DNA of 64,000 nucleotides from Epiperipatus broadwayi. Its lineage: Eukaryota; Onychophora; Udeonychophora; Euonychophora; Peripatidae. Position 1 is the stretch's first letter; the number at the start of each line of letters is the position of its first letter. This document shows positions 1-11,837 of the stretch, in pieces. The notes beneath the pieces are model-generated. The model searched no databases, was not told where the DNA came from, and saw only the letters and a list, made by a program, of their open reading frames with translations. The position numbers and the translations under genes were made by a program. The stretch covers positions 6,768,506 to 6,832,505 of the forward strand of contig JAQFVV010006200.1 of the NCBI GenBank assembly GCA_028023455.1. Reading direction: 5' to 3'.

Positions 1-3000
1 TGTAATTAAGGTAAAAGCTTACATATTCTGAAAAGTAATTCACACATGAACCTCTCAGGTGCTACAAAATATATTTTTTAATCATTGCTTTTGTTGATGT
101 TTCAGTTACTTAGATGAATTCATAAGTCTATGGAATTTAATGTGTTAATACAGTAGTGAACTCTAGAACTTGATTTCTTGAATTTTGACACCAATCTGTC
201 ACTTCCGGTATTCAAATTTCTTATGAACTTCTAAGACATAGACTATTTGATTATTCATGCACTAAAAATGTGAATTCATAAATTTTAATTCATAAGTTCT
301 TTGTGTTTGGTATTTAAAACCATTTAAATTAAAACAATCTAAGTCGATGATTAAATCTGCAATAAATCTGTGAAGTTGAAAGTATAATTGATATAAAGAA
401 ATAAATGTAGAATCTTAAGTTTAATAGTTAAAAATGTTAACTTTGAAATCACTTTGAATCTAATTTAATCAATAGCTATTTTTTTTTTTAAAAAAAAAAG
501 AAATAAATCTTTCTTATTTTATATGCTTTGTTATTAACTCACTATGTCTGTGTATGTTTCTGTCTATATGTCCATATTTTTATAATTTGTTCTGTCTGAG
601 ATTTTTTTTAGTTTTAAAAAAATAATATGTAAAAATTTTTTTTTTAAATAATACTTTTATGTAAACAATGTTAGCCAACTAAAAAATAGAAAAATGACAA
701 AGAAATCTGACTAAAAATTAGAAAAAAATTGAATCTCAGTTATTTTGCCATTCTTGAAAAATATCAAGAAATCTTAAAAATCTACACTTGTTATAAAAAT
801 ATTGAAAATTGAAAGAATATTGTCATTTCATAAAAGCATTTGAGACCTTTCTGATTTTTATGATTTATTTTTGACCTCAAATGCTATTTTGAAAACAATA
901 TTTCTGCAATTTCCAATTGTTTATAACAAGTCCACATTAAGATGTCTGATATTTCCAAGAACAGTAAATTTCTACTTTTTAGTCTGTTTACTTTGTTATT
1001 TTTCTACTATTTACATAAAAGCATTATTTAAAAAATTTTTTTTACATATTATTTTTCCGTTATAAAATAATAATAAATAAAAATGTCAATATCTTTGAAT
1101 TATTATAGTCAACAATATGTAATAAAAGTAATCAATAGCAAATATAACATTAAAAGTTACTGCAGACAAGCTATTAATTGGTTATATTGAATAGCATTAA
1201 TTAATGATACATATTGTAGTCAATTTACATAATATGCGAAAGAAATAAAAATAAATATATAATGTCAAATACCAAGTACATAAAGTCCATAAGTGAAAGT
1301 AAGAGTCATATACAAAGCAAAAATAACTTAAACAAAAGAAATAAAAAAAAATACCAATTCTTTTTAAACTGTTATAGAAATTAACACTTATTCAATAGAA
1401 ATATCCAAAAATCTTTCTAATTTTAATCTGATAATCATAGTGAAGCAATTGAGGAGACAAAACTCTATGTGGTTACAGTGAAGGTATGTGAGCACATTCT
1501 CTATCTTTAATGTGACTAATTTGTACAGAAAAGAGAAGGTATTTTCTGAGATGTTGGATTAAATACAAAATAATATCTAAAAAAAAAAAGAGTCTGAAGA
1601 TTAAAAAGGTTGTAATTCTAAGTAAAACAAGGACATCAATGAATACCAATCTGTTAAAGTTGTCAAAGAAAGAATATCTGTGTAAGTCAAAAGCACTTCA
1701 AGCTATGATAAATTTGCACTAGATAGAGAAACAGAAAGTATTCCAATAGCATAATGAGAAAATAGCATTTATATTTGATATTCTCTTAAAAAAAGGCATA
1801 AATTTGTTTTAATAAGAAAGTTAAAGTAATTGAATGTAAGATAATAAGAATTGAATTTGTTAATAATGTTCATATCCAAAATATTTAAAAAATTGGAATG
1901 TTTATATTTAATATTATTTGAAATATCATGAAATTCACAATATTTATCATTTTGGAAGGCATTGATGAAATTGGATGCGTATATTTTAAAACATAATTTA
2001 TATGGTTCCTTACTGTAATTAATAGTCTATTTATATAGTGCTGACTACACATGTAAAATAAAGTAAGAAATCTCTGGTCATGCACTTTTTATGAATTTAT
2101 GTACCTTGCCATAACCATCAGTTCAAAAAACATAAGTTGTTCATTTATGCTTAAAGCTTATCTTTATATAAGTCAACTTTTTAATAAATGGAAATTTATC
2201 AGTAGATTAAAAAAATTTTGAGAAAGAAATGTGAAGAAATGAGTTTGCATATCTGAAGATAAAATTCAGAAATTTTAAATGTTGTAGAAACATTAAAATT
2301 GGAATGTCTTTGCATATTTTTGAAACTAATTGATAATATTGTAACAGAAGGAATTTTTTGGAAAGACATTAATTGTAAAACAGTGCTAATATAACTTTAC
2401 AAAATCTGGCATTATGTAAAGTTAAAAGAAATTGAAAGTGTTAATTTTTTAAAATATTGCAGTAAGATAAAATAATATAACTATATGACCACGTTTCCAC
2501 TTGCAATGTTAGCTGCAATATATAACAATATTATTTTCACAATTATCAATGCAGATTAACTTGTGGTACTTTCTATTTGTAGCTACATATCTATAAATGA
2601 ATACAGTTTGATGCCTATCTGAACTGACTAAAGAATATTCGGAAGACCTAATTGATTAAATTGTGATTATTTCTTTTAAACTATAATAAACTATTACAGT
2701 CAGGGTTTTAAAGCCCTATTATATAGCAATTGACAAAATAATGAAATTATTTATTGTATCACTCTATATTTTTAATACTATGTAGCATGGAAATGGATTG
2801 CAGACCATGATAAGAACTTTATAATATTTATATAAGCTCATGAAAATTATTTTCAGAACTATATGAGTTTAATATAATTAAAATCAAATCTAGCTTATTA
2901 TTCTAGTGCCATTTACTATAAGCATGATTAATTGATAGTTACCAAATGCTTCATTGCATTCAAAACCCTTTTCTCAGACCACTTTCTATTTTTTTCCATT

Positions 3001-3339
3001 ATTAATTATACTTTTGAGATTTAAATTCAATGTTTGCTGTTACTATTAAATTTAATCTAATCACATGGTCAATTGCTTAAGTGGTCATGAAAAATTAAAT
3101 CTCAAGGAATAGGTTGAGAACAATAATTTAATTTAATTTAACAAACTGAGTTATTGTTTACATTTCTCATCTAGGAATTGGCCTTCAACTCATAGTATCT
3201 ATCATTCTTCCATAGCAATAGACCTCAAAACACAACTGATTTTCATAAATAAAAAATCATGAAACTTATTTGAGATATTTGTGGTTATAAATCAATAATA
3301 GCTTAAAAAGACGCACACATTATAAAGAAGCAGATACAA
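1..3339. other. AT-rich stretch, no gene seen
   Basis: Only short chance frames and A/T homopolymer runs are visible, for example around 480-500 and 620-645. No repeat family recognised elsewhere in the window and no coding signature was found on either strand. Confidence 0.6.
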
Positions 3340-3811
3340 GAAGTAATCATTAGCTTGTGAAATGAATATTTATCTATTCATGGAAACCACAATTCACCTT
3401 AATGATCAAAATCATTAGTTTGTGAAATGAATCATCTATCAATGGAAACTGAACTTTATCCTAATGATTGAAATCATTAGCTTGTGAAATGAATCATCTA
3501 TCCATGGAAACCAGACTTCAATGAATCATTTATTTATAGAAACCAATCTTCATCTTAATGATAGAAATCATTAGTTTATGAAATGAATAAGCTATCCATG
3601 GAAACCAGACTTCAATGAATCATCTATTTATACTAATCTTCATCTTAATGATAGAAATCATTAGGTTGTGAAATGAATCATCTATCCATGGAAACCAGAC
3701 TTCAATGAATCATCATCTATTTACAGAAAACAGTCTTCATTTCAATGATAGAAATCATTAGTTTGTAAAATAAATTATCTATCCATGAGAACAAAACTTC
3801 ATTTTAATGAT
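3340..3811. repeat. minisatellite, about six degenerate units
   Basis: A direct tandem array. Each unit contains an ATCATTAG-TTGTGAAATGAAT block, then ATCTATCCATGGAAACCA, then ACTTCA and TTAATGAT blocks. Unit length varies between roughly 65 and 110 bp because some units carry an extra 'AATGAATCATCTATTTATAGA'-like half. Seen at about 3352, 3410, 3474, 3568, 3658 and 3756. The units have no open frame in common, so this reads as a non-coding minisatellite. Confidence 0.8.
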
Positions 3812-5060
3812 CTGGTAATTAAATATAGTGAATTATAAAAATATGTAATGAAGCTATTAATATGAACTTCAGAAATATTTTGAAGAATAGGCATGCCAGG
3901 ATTGCAGATCTGAGAGGTCTAAGTTATCAAAAAAGGGCCACATGACATTGGAAACCACGGAACATCTCAAATGCTAGTTATATTCTTCATAGAGTGATCT
4001 TTTCATTTAGGACTCACAATAAAATTACTTCAATTTTATTGTCTGCACAATGTTGACATTATTATATTTCAGTAAGTCTCATCATTTTCTAGTAATGTAT
4101 ATCTTCTAAATTCCTGAATTTATCTTGATTATGGATTAAAAAATACTGCTTACTTTCATTTCAAATAATTTTGTAAAGGAAAAAATCTTTAGAAGATAGT
4201 TCAAATGAATATCTAATCACCGTTTGAATTAATAATTTTTGTGTGTGCAATATTTACAGATTTCTCAATGCAAATTAGCTTTCCATTCCTCTATGGATAT
4301 TTTATTTAATCTTAAACAACTTTTTCCAATTGCAGATTATGACCAACTGCTAGTAGTAATAACCTATGCCAATATGGCAGTTAAAGTTGAAGAGTATATT
4401 GTAAATAGTGTGTGGATTGCTCTTGAAAGTAACAGTCTTACTATTTCAAACCTAATTTAATGGAAAATTGAGTAAAATAGTATCAATAAAATCAATGACA
4501 ATCAGAGTTTGGTGTAAATAATGCTATATGATGACTGCCACATATTGTTTATGATGAGTGGTTCTTTATGACAAATGCAATAGAAACGCTAAAAGAAAGA
4601 TAGCTGCATTTTTATATTAAATGAGCATGAAAAAGGTTGAAATCGCAAACAAAATGTCAAACCACAAACCTTATCATATGAAAAATAGTAAAGAAACCCA
4701 AAAAATTATTTAACCTGATGACATTATAATATATAGCTTAGATTCATCAAGCAAGAAAAGAGAAAATTAAAGAATATGACACAACTTTTAAGATTCTCAT
4801 GAAGATAATGCATATAGAGATTTCCTTGATAAAAACTATTTTCAAATAGAATTTGCAGGGTATGTCTGATGATGGACTCAAAAAGTAATTTCTTAATGTA
4901 ACAGATTTAACACACAGAGTAATTAAAAAGGGATTAGCATATAAAACAGTGCTATAACAATTGAGAGTTTCAAGTGTTTACTGCTAGACAAAAATATATC
5001 ACAAAAATCTATAAAGCCTATAAGTTAGGCAAAAATGTACTAAATAATGTGGGGAAAAGT
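3812..5060. other. AT-rich stretch, no recognisable gene
   Basis: A 73-codon open frame at 4239-4460 (+) has no recognisable motif and starts in AT-rich sequence. Parts of 4600-5060 could be the decayed upstream half of the gag-like remnant at 5065, but no motif supports this. Confidence 0.4.
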
Positions 5061-5064
5061 TGTG

Positions 5065-5106
5065 TGTTACTACTATGGTGAGTTAGATCACTTGAGAAAT
5101 CAGTGC
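5065..5106 (+). pseudogene. possible retroelement gag CCHC zinc-knuckle remnant
   Basis: The + frame reads CYYYGELDHLRNQCK. This fits the retroelement zinc knuckle C-x2-C-x4-H-x4-C if the second cysteine has mutated to tyrosine (one base, TGT to TAT). Spacing and the Gly, His and final Cys positions are otherwise right, and the following residues are lysine-rich as in gag tails. Frames on both sides are broken by many stops. With a 15-residue match, chance is a real alternative. Confidence 0.3.
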
Positions 5107-6274
5107 AAATGAAAAAAAAAAGTATACTCCAAAATGTGAAGTTATATGTCTGTTAAAAGGAATGAATGTGAAGTTATGAACAAATCCATTTGCTGAAGAA
5201 TTAATAAATGATGACTAAATTATGTACTGAATAATGGAGATAAATCATAGTATGTTAATAAGATTATTGTTAAATGCATGTTGGTGTTCAATAAAATTTT
5301 CTATTGAATATAGGATTAAACTGTAATATCTTTGAGAATATGCATTTGTTTATACCAAAACAGTCTCATTTGATAGATGAATCTAGAATAAAGAAAGCAA
5401 AATTGCTTTTGTTTAAAATATGCATATGTTGTTGATTGGAAATAATATTAGTGCAAAAATATTTTTTAATTATAACATTATTAATATAATTCAGTGGTTT
5501 AAATAGCACAAGTTTAGAATCAAATACTATGCAGGATGTTTGTAATTATTTGCGTAAAACATTTTTAACACTGGCTAAGAAAAAGTTTATTCTGTATCTT
5601 TATTTTATTAACAATATCTGAGAATACTTTTAGCCAGAGAAGCTACACTGGTATATCTGGCCAAATGCCTGTTACTGTTAGTAAAATAAAGATATGTAAT
5701 AAACCTTTCCATTAGCTAGTGTTAGAAACATTTTAGATGACTAATTACAAACAAGATAACAAAATGGAAAACAATTTTGAATATTATATATAGGATGTTC
5801 ATATAATAGGCATAAATGATCAACTTTTATTATTTTCATCATTCAAAATTATGTTAATTTTGACAGTGTTTTTAGATATTGAAAGTAAAAATTCTATAGT
5901 GAGAGATTATGTAGCAATGAGATTTGGCTCAGTTTTGCATTTTTAGTTTACAGATACATTGTATGCTAGTTTAATGCTATGCATACTACTGTAATGCATT
6001 TTTTATATTTTAGCATAGTATTTCTATGGTGAGTATCTATATAATGATTGTTTTCTTTATTGAGTAGCTAGTTTTATTGAGCTGTTTAGTGATTTCCAGT
6101 CATCAAAGTGATTGATTGAGATGATAGTTTTATTCAGTTGATCAAAGGTTCACTTTTTATCTTAATTAAGCTAGAATTCAATCTAGCAATCTTAGTTTCT
6201 GAAATCTCAATTTTCCTCTATTGATCTAAGGCTAAGTTTTTAAATCAGTATCCATAACTAACTTATATATACAT
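5107..6274. other. AT-rich stretch, nothing recognised
   Basis: No coding motif, repeat family or long hairpin was identified. Confidence 0.5.
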
Positions 6275-6381
6275 TTATGTAAAATTAAGAGCGTGCTAAT
6301 AGCTCTAAACAAGCTTTTTTTTTTAATTTATGATAAATGCTACTACAAGAGAAGACATTCAAATCATTTTTATCTTGGATT

Positions 6382-6437
6382 GTCCCCATCACGAGACCGG
6401 TTTTGACCTATGGGTCTCTTCAGTGAGGAGTTGGGAC
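6382..6437 (-). ncRNA. hammerhead ribozyme motif, family A, left arm (G12 lost)
   Basis: On the minus strand the order is stem I 5' strand, CTGAAGA, stem II GACC/CATA/GGTC, AAAA, then ACCGGT and C. All elements of a type-I-like hammerhead are present, and stem III is the palindrome ACCGGT. The conserved G12 of GAAA is A here, and stem I is slightly damaged on the 3' side. Since G12 acts in catalysis, this copy is predicted inactive. C-G to C-A at this position fits CpG decay. Confidence 0.75.
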
Positions 6438-6917
6438 ATTAGATTTAAAAAAAAAAACCAACTCAAGCAAAGCATTTATCTAAAAGTTAATTGTTAGAAG
6501 AAGATCTGAAACTTTTAGACATTTATATGTCTTTAAAGTCAGCTCTCCAACTGAAAAAATCATATGGGCCTGAACTTAATTCAGATACTCCATATATTAG
6601 TAGGCTTAGCCATTTAATTTAGCCAAAGCCACAAAAGCAAAATAATAATAGTAATAATAACAAGTCAGATGTGACATCTGACTTGTTACATCTGACTTGT
6701 TATTATTACTATTATTATTTTGCTGTTGTGGCTTTGGCTAAATTAAATGGCTAAGCCTACTAATATATGGAGTATCTGAATTAAGTTCAGTCCCATATGA
6801 TTTTTTCAGTTGGAGAGCTGACTTTAAAGACATGTAGATGTCTAAAAGTTTCAGATCTTCTTCTAACAATTAACTTTTAGATAAATGCTTTGCTTGAGTT
6901 GGTTTTTTAAATCTAAT

Positions 6918-6973
6918 GTCCCAACTCCTCACTGAAGAGACCCATAGGTCGAAACTGGTCTGGGGATGGGGAC
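6918..6973 (+). ncRNA. hammerhead ribozyme motif, family A, right arm (complete core)
   Basis: Core CTGAAGA at 6932-6938, stem II GACC (6939-6942), loop CATA, GGTC (6947-6950), GAAA at 6951-6954. Stem III is nearly palindromic (ACTGGT, ancestral form ACCGGT in the left arm). The predicted cleavage site follows C6960. Stem I pairs TCCTCA with TGGGGA (6 bp, one wobble) and, after a small internal loop, GTCCC with GGGAC (5 bp). Two-part stem I with an internal loop is usual for natural hammerheads that rely on loop contacts. Every conserved core base is present. Confidence 0.85.
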
Positions 6974-7076
6974 AATCCAAGATAAAAATGATTTGAATGT
7001 CTTCTCTTGTAGTAGCATTTATCATAAATAAAAAAAAGCTTGTTTAGAGCTATTAGCATGCTCTTAATTTTACATA

Positions 7077-7394
7077 TTTGTAAGTGCAAGCTATATATAA
7101 GCCATGTGACATCTGACTTGTTATTATTACTATATACATTTATATTAAATGGATAAAACAACTCTATAAGTAAATATTTCATTGCAAATAAAGACCTCTC
7201 TGACAACTTAATCATGGAGAAGCAATGAAAAAGGAGACAATACTTAACAAGCAAATTATTGAGAAATTGAATTGCTTTCTTTCCTTATTATATTCTTTAG
7301 TTAACAAGATTTTGATGCATACTACTGATTAATGTTGAATGGTTGGCTAGATTGTCTATGGGATTGCTACTTGAGAGAAAATCTATGTATCTTT
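7077..7394. other. spacer, no gene seen
   Basis: Contains a repeat of the ACATCTGACTTGTTATT block from the palindrome centre at about 7108-7127, then unremarkable AT-rich sequence. Confidence 0.4.
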
Positions 7395-7475
7395 AAAAAA
7401 TTTCAATCAATTCAGATTTGAACTCCAGATTTAAAGCTTGGCAGACAAATGTGCTACCTCTGCACAATATTACAG
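7395..7475 (-). repeat. possible tRNA-derived SINE head
   Basis: The minus strand has GCAGAGGTAGCAC (A-box-like) followed about 30 nt later by GGAGTTCAAATCT (close to the B-box consensus GGTTCRANTCC). Spacing is right for an RNA polymerase III internal promoter. No tail or target duplication was found, so this may be only a fragment or a chance match. Confidence 0.35.
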
Positions 7476-8590
7476 ATCTAGATATATAGCAAAGAGTAAA
7501 ATGAATATGGGAAAATGCTCAAATTCTCTTCCTCCCAATGTATTTTTTCTAATTAACCTAATGTTAATATCTAGTTTGTCAATATTTTTTTACGAACTGT
7601 TTCTGGAAAGGTATCCAGATGCAGAGAACTATTTTATAGCAAGTACTGATAAATAAATAATGCAAAATGTGATGTTTAGGAATTGAAATTATATTTAGAA
7701 ACTACTATCAGTTTTTTTTTTAAAATTAACTTAAATTGGTTACACATTTATCAGAATTTTGACTTGAAATTGCAAAAACAGTGATTCCAAAAATTATAAT
7801 TTGCAAATTTATGAGTCAGAATTTAATTATTTTATCAAAATATTGCATACACACATAGTGATAATTAATGTTAGATCTTACTAATCTATGACAAACTTAC
7901 GTGCAGGCATGAGAAATTAATAGTGATACAAGAATCTCACAGACTACGATACAGTATCCAATGATTTCACATGTTTACACAGATGGCTCTACTGTTGAAT
8001 GATATAAAGGGCATTACAACTGGCAATGCATATTTTAATGCTATTTAGGGGATCATATGTTGATTTGTTTTAGTACACATACTTTGTGTTTGTGTATTAC
8101 TATTTACATATTTTATTATCAGAAGTTCATCTTTAGCCAATTTATCTATGTTTTTTTTTTGCTTCAAATTTATTTTTTGGCTAAAATTGAATATGATTAT
8201 CTAAATTACTTTGAATTGCTAATAAGTTAATATGAGTTAATTTTACCTTCTAAAAACTGATGTTAAATATATGCATATTAATTGGCTGTTTAATTAAAAA
8301 AATGAAATAAATTTAGTTTTTCCATTACTGTAAAAATATTATGATTTTTTTTTTTAAAAATCCACTTTTAAAATAAATTTATGATCACTTTTTAATTTTA
8401 ATTAGTAGTTTAAAAATTAAACAAAAGTTATATATATAAATTAGAAAATCCATCTAATTTGATTGTACTCTTGAGAATAGCCGTGAGGCAAAACTTACTG
8501 TTTCAGATAATAATAAATTATTTTATGAATATTTGTTCAACCATATATTTATATTTTTATGTGTAGATATGAACTTAAATAATCAAACAT
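7476..8590. other. AT-rich stretch, no gene supported
   Basis: A 72-codon frame at 7438-7656 (+) overlaps the SINE-like head and has no known motif; it is not called. The rest is plain AT-rich sequence. Confidence 0.4.
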
Positions 8591-8596
8591 GCTCAC

Positions 8597-9310
8597 AATT
8601 CAGATATCATCATCATCATCAACCAATATCGATCTATTGCAGGATAAAAGTGTCTTCAGGTTTAATCCAATTTCTCTGACTTCTAGCCTCTCTTCTCTAC
8701 ATTGCACCAACAAACTTCTTTATTTCATTCATCCATTTCACATATGGTCTATTTCTAGATCTTTTACAATATCTTGCAATCCAATTTAAGGTTTCAACTG
8801 TTCATCTATGATCATAATCTGTTCTAGTAATATATTCAACCCAACTCACATCTCTTAATTCTTTTAATAATATCATTAATATATTTTTGTTCTCTCACTC
8901 ATATATTTCATTTTCAATTCCTTCTTATTATTAACTCCTAACATACATCTCTCCACACTTTATTGAGTAGTCTGAAATTTGTATTGTTTTTTTATTAAGT
9001 GTCCAAATCTCAGATTCATACATAAATAGGGCTTTCTTTTTAAACACATATGTATATTTCCTTTTAATATTAGGTTATTTCTCAAAAGCACTCCATCTAA
9101 GTTTAGTTCAGTGATTAATTTTATCCATTATGTTCGCACTTGTATTTATAATTGGACTAAGATATTGCTAACTTCTTTTAATTTATCATTATCAATCTTT
9201 ATTTTCTTCTTTTGAGAAAACCCATTGAATATTACTTTAGCATTTATCTTTAGTTCTACTTTTTTACTTTCATCAGATAATTTTTGCAACATTTCCTAAA
9301 GCTCTGAAGA
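8597..9310 (-). pseudogene. RTE-type LINE 3' end (reverse transcriptase C-terminal part), decayed
   Basis: Read on the minus strand, broken frames give in order: KVELKINAKVIFNG and KKKIKIDNDKLKEV, KLNVIFK, KKKALFMYESEIWTL, SVERCMLGV, then EYITRTDYDHR and LNWIARYCKRSRNRPYVKWM. These match the region after the catalytic domain of RTE-clade retrotransposons (Y-x-S-E-x-W-T-L; R-x-M-L-G-V; G-H-I-x-R-x-D; L-x-W-x-P with K-R-x-R-x-R-P and R-W). The 3' end is a short GAT repeat (8606-8620 as ATC). It is 5'-truncated and has several frameshifts and stops. The copy at 51.02 kb aligns with its last ~230 bp. Confidence 0.75.
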
Positions 9311-9835
9311 ATTATTAATAATAATATTATTTTATAATTCATTGTGGTTAACCTTAAATATAATAATGGTCTTCATAAAATTAATACATATATGTAATAT
9401 ACATTTAGTAATTAATACGTCTGTGGAATTCATTTGATTAAATTCTAATTAAGTTAATGAAAAATAATGGATTAACTTATTTTGATAATCCACCATTTAT
9501 CTTCCTAATACTGCAACAGAACAACTAATTTAAGTATTCCACCTTTTAATTTTAAACATTGGCAGATTGTTTTCTTTTTTGTTGATAGCTTAGAGTTTAT
9601 TAGTTATTTATATAATTTCCACTTAATTTAAAATTCACAATATACTCTGCAGGCTTGCAGTGCTATGATTCTATTCTTAGCAGTTGAAAGCATGCTCAGG
9701 AAATTTTAAAGATATCAATATGGAATAAACTTTTCTTTTTTAAACGTTAAAAATGTTCATACACACACATATATATACACACGTACACATTACAACTAGC
9801 CGAAAAAAAAAAGAAAAATATTTTCTGTTTAAAAT
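9311..9835. other. AT-rich stretch, nothing recognised
   Basis: No coding or repeat signal. A short (CA/TA)n patch lies at about 9760-9790. Confidence 0.4.
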
Positions 9836-10076
9836 AAAACTTGTATTAAACAAAGGCAAAACTCTCCATACAGTAGTGCCACCCTATGCCAAACAGAGTA
9901 ATCAATGGATGCCAGAAGGCTTGTGCATAAAATCCCTATCTAGTGCCTACTCATCCAATATCCCCAGACTAGTTTCTGGCTTGTGGCCTTCATCAGTGAG
10001 GAGCCTTTGTTTACAACAATTATGTGCTAGTATAGATGGTGATCATGTGATGTTTAGTGGTTTAAAACTTGTATTA
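9836..10076 (-). mobile_element. hammerhead family B monomer with 13-bp target-site duplication
   Basis: A 215-bp unit (9849-10063) is flanked by exact copies of AAAACTTGTATTA at 9836-9848 and 10064-10076. The unit is more GC-rich than its surroundings and has no coding frame of note. On the minus strand it carries one hammerhead motif about 50-110 nt from its start. The duplication is long and of the type made by target-primed or similar insertion. A second, damaged copy lies at 25.57-25.76 kb. Confidence 0.85.
9954..10009 (-). ncRNA. hammerhead ribozyme motif, family B (core intact)
   Basis: Minus strand: CTGATGA (complement of 9990-9996), stem II GGC/CACAA/GCC with an A-A mismatch at its base, GAAA, palindromic stem III ACTAGT, then C at the cleavage position. 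Stem I pairs TCCTCA with TGGGGA (6 bp, one wobble), as in family A; the distal half of stem I is weak. All invariant core bases are present. Confidence 0.8.
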
Positions 10077-11086
10077 CTTATTTTTATTTTTTAATTACAT
10101 TTCTTTATTATATTATTTGTATATTTATTTTATTTATTATTATAGCATATCTCTGAGAAGACTGCAGGATAATTGAAATGTTAATCTGTATGTGTATTTA
10201 TATAAAATATTACTGCAAAACAAAGAAAGTGATAGATTACTGATATTTGTGATACTGTATTTTTATTGTAACTTTAGTTAGTTTTTCATTAGTGTTTAAT
10301 AATATTTATAGAACTATCTTATATATCAACTCTTTTCTTTGCATTTAAAACTGCATATCTCTATCAAAGTGTATTTTGCTCCTCATTCACATGAAACTAG
10401 TTTTAGAGACATGATTATTTTTTAACAAAAATAGCTGTTTACATCGAATTATAAGTGCAGAAAATGAAACATCTCTGAATATTTTATTCACTATCTCCAT
10501 AAATTCTTGGAAAATAATATTAGAAATAAAGAAATTATTATACGGAAGTTATATATATATATATTAATATCAGACAATATTTCTACAACCCCAATATCAA
10601 TGTTAATTTACAATCTCAACCTGTTGTCAAGGCAACCTCCTTTTAACAATAAAAGAAGATGGTCCAATATATTTATAAACACTAAAGATTGCAGTTTGAC
10701 CACAGATATTAAAATTATTAATACAAAAAAAAATTTAAATAAACGCCCCTAAACAGATAAATATAATCTGTTCTGAATACAGACTAATATAGTCAATTAT
10801 AACGTTACAAACTGCATTATAATTTTTAAACTGTACTAAAAATATTACTTAAATAATAAGAATAATAATGCTCAAGGATATATATTTATATAATTCAATA
10901 TTAAATGTTCATTATAATTCTTAAAAAAAAAAACACCAATCTTTCTGTTTTAGGAGTTTGTCATAAATAAAGCAGATTTAATTATTTGCTTTATTTATGA
11001 AATTCAGATATGACCAGTGAGATCATAAACCTTCCATTAAAGACTCCTCCTCCAGATCTCCAAAATATTTTTTCAAGTGGATAAGT

Positions 11087-11089
<3 letters not shown>
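10077..11089. other. AT-rich stretch, no gene supported
   Basis: An 81-codon frame at 10507-10752 is a low-complexity chance frame with no motif. A short imperfect hairpin sits at about 10966-11000. Confidence 0.4.

Positions 11090-11121
<32 letters not shown>
11090..11121. repeat. (AT)n microsatellite
   Basis: Pure AT dinucleotide run next to the hammerhead family D inverted pair. Confidence 0.9.
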
Positions 11122-11125
<4 letters not shown>

Positions 11126-11216
11126 CTATACTGAACTTAATGCATTTAAAAGAGATTTGAATCAGACTTTCAAGCTCCTTATAACTATCCACTCGATCTT
11201 ATATACATGTGAAAAA

Positions 11217-11288
11217 GATAAATGATCTCCAATATACATATTTTATGCTAAACCAACACTCATCAGTTGGTCCAGATTATTATCTCCC
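11217..11288 (-). ncRNA. hammerhead motif, family D, left arm (G12 changed)
   Basis: Minus strand: CTGATGA (complement of 11260-11266), stem II with GTTT loop, AAAA in place of GAAA, then ATATGTATATT. Long stem I partners such as ATCT/AGAT and GATAA/TTATC flank the core. Catalysis is predicted lost with G12. Confidence 0.65.
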
Positions 11289-11677
11289 ATATATATAAAA
11301 TCAGTGCTCAGTTTATATTAAGATAGCAAATCCTTCAACTTTATTTGACAAGCTTCAATTTTCTCCATTCTCCAACTCTTTAGCCATCCATGTCATTAAA
11401 ATCTGAGGTTATAATACTCAAAGCCCTCATTGGCACCAATATTATTGTCATACCCATGTTGACTTTAAGTCAGGGGTCAGAATAATATAAAGACAACATA
11501 GGTATGACAATAATATTGGCACTACCAAGGGCTCTGAATGTTCCATCATCAAATTTTAAATAATGTGGATGGCTGAACAGTTGCAGGATGAGGAAGATTG
11601 AAGCCTTTCCATTAAAGTATGAAGATTTGCTATTTTAATATAAACTGAGCATTGATTATATATATATATGTAATACA

Positions 11678-11755
11678 GTCAATGATCTGGAGCAACTGCT
11701 GTGCATTGGTTCAGTATAAAATATAGATATAGGAGATCATTTATTTTGTTCACAT
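11678..11755 (+). ncRNA. decayed hammerhead motif, family D, right arm
   Basis: Same layout as the other family D copies (stem I AATGATCTGG, stem II, TTTAGC-like loop, GGAGATCATTTAT), but the core reads CTGCTGT (11696-11702) and GAAA is AAAA. Recognisable only by comparison with its sisters. Confidence 0.55.
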
Positions 11756-11837
11756 GTATGTGGTCATGTATATTGGTTGTATAAGATGGAATAGATAGCT
11801 TTAGGGAGCTTGAAAGTCTGAGTTTAAATATATATTG

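Larger units (their letters stand above)
6275..7076. mobile_element. ~800-bp palindromic inverted dimer of hammerhead family A
   Basis: Two near-identical arms of about 390 bp face each other around a centre at about 6675, where an AACAAGTCAGATGT block is repeated in both orientations. Matching landmarks are 'AGCTCTAAACAAGC' (6301-6314) with its inverse at 7037-7051, and 'ATATGGGCCTGAACT' near 6563 with its inverse near 6786. Each arm holds one hammerhead motif transcribed away from the centre (6382-6437 minus, 6918-6973 plus). The arms have little difference, so the dimer is either fairly young or kept alike by conversion. No protein is encoded. Confidence 0.85.
11130..11835. mobile_element. 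inverted dimer of hammerhead family D
   Basis: Two family D units face in opposite directions around a centre near 11470, marked by TGGCACCAATATTATTG (about 11430) and its inverse near 11515. Each arm carries a hammerhead motif (11217-11288 minus; 11678-11755 plus) and, towards the outer end, GAGCTTGAAAGTCTGA followed by a B-box-like TTCAAATC (11152-11170) or its decayed version. The right end abuts the duplicated segment starting at about 11840. Confidence 0.8.

Noticed and set aside
3340-3811. CRISPR-like array
   Set aside because: Units are long, diverged and contiguous without unique spacers, and the DNA is animal-like. It is a minisatellite.
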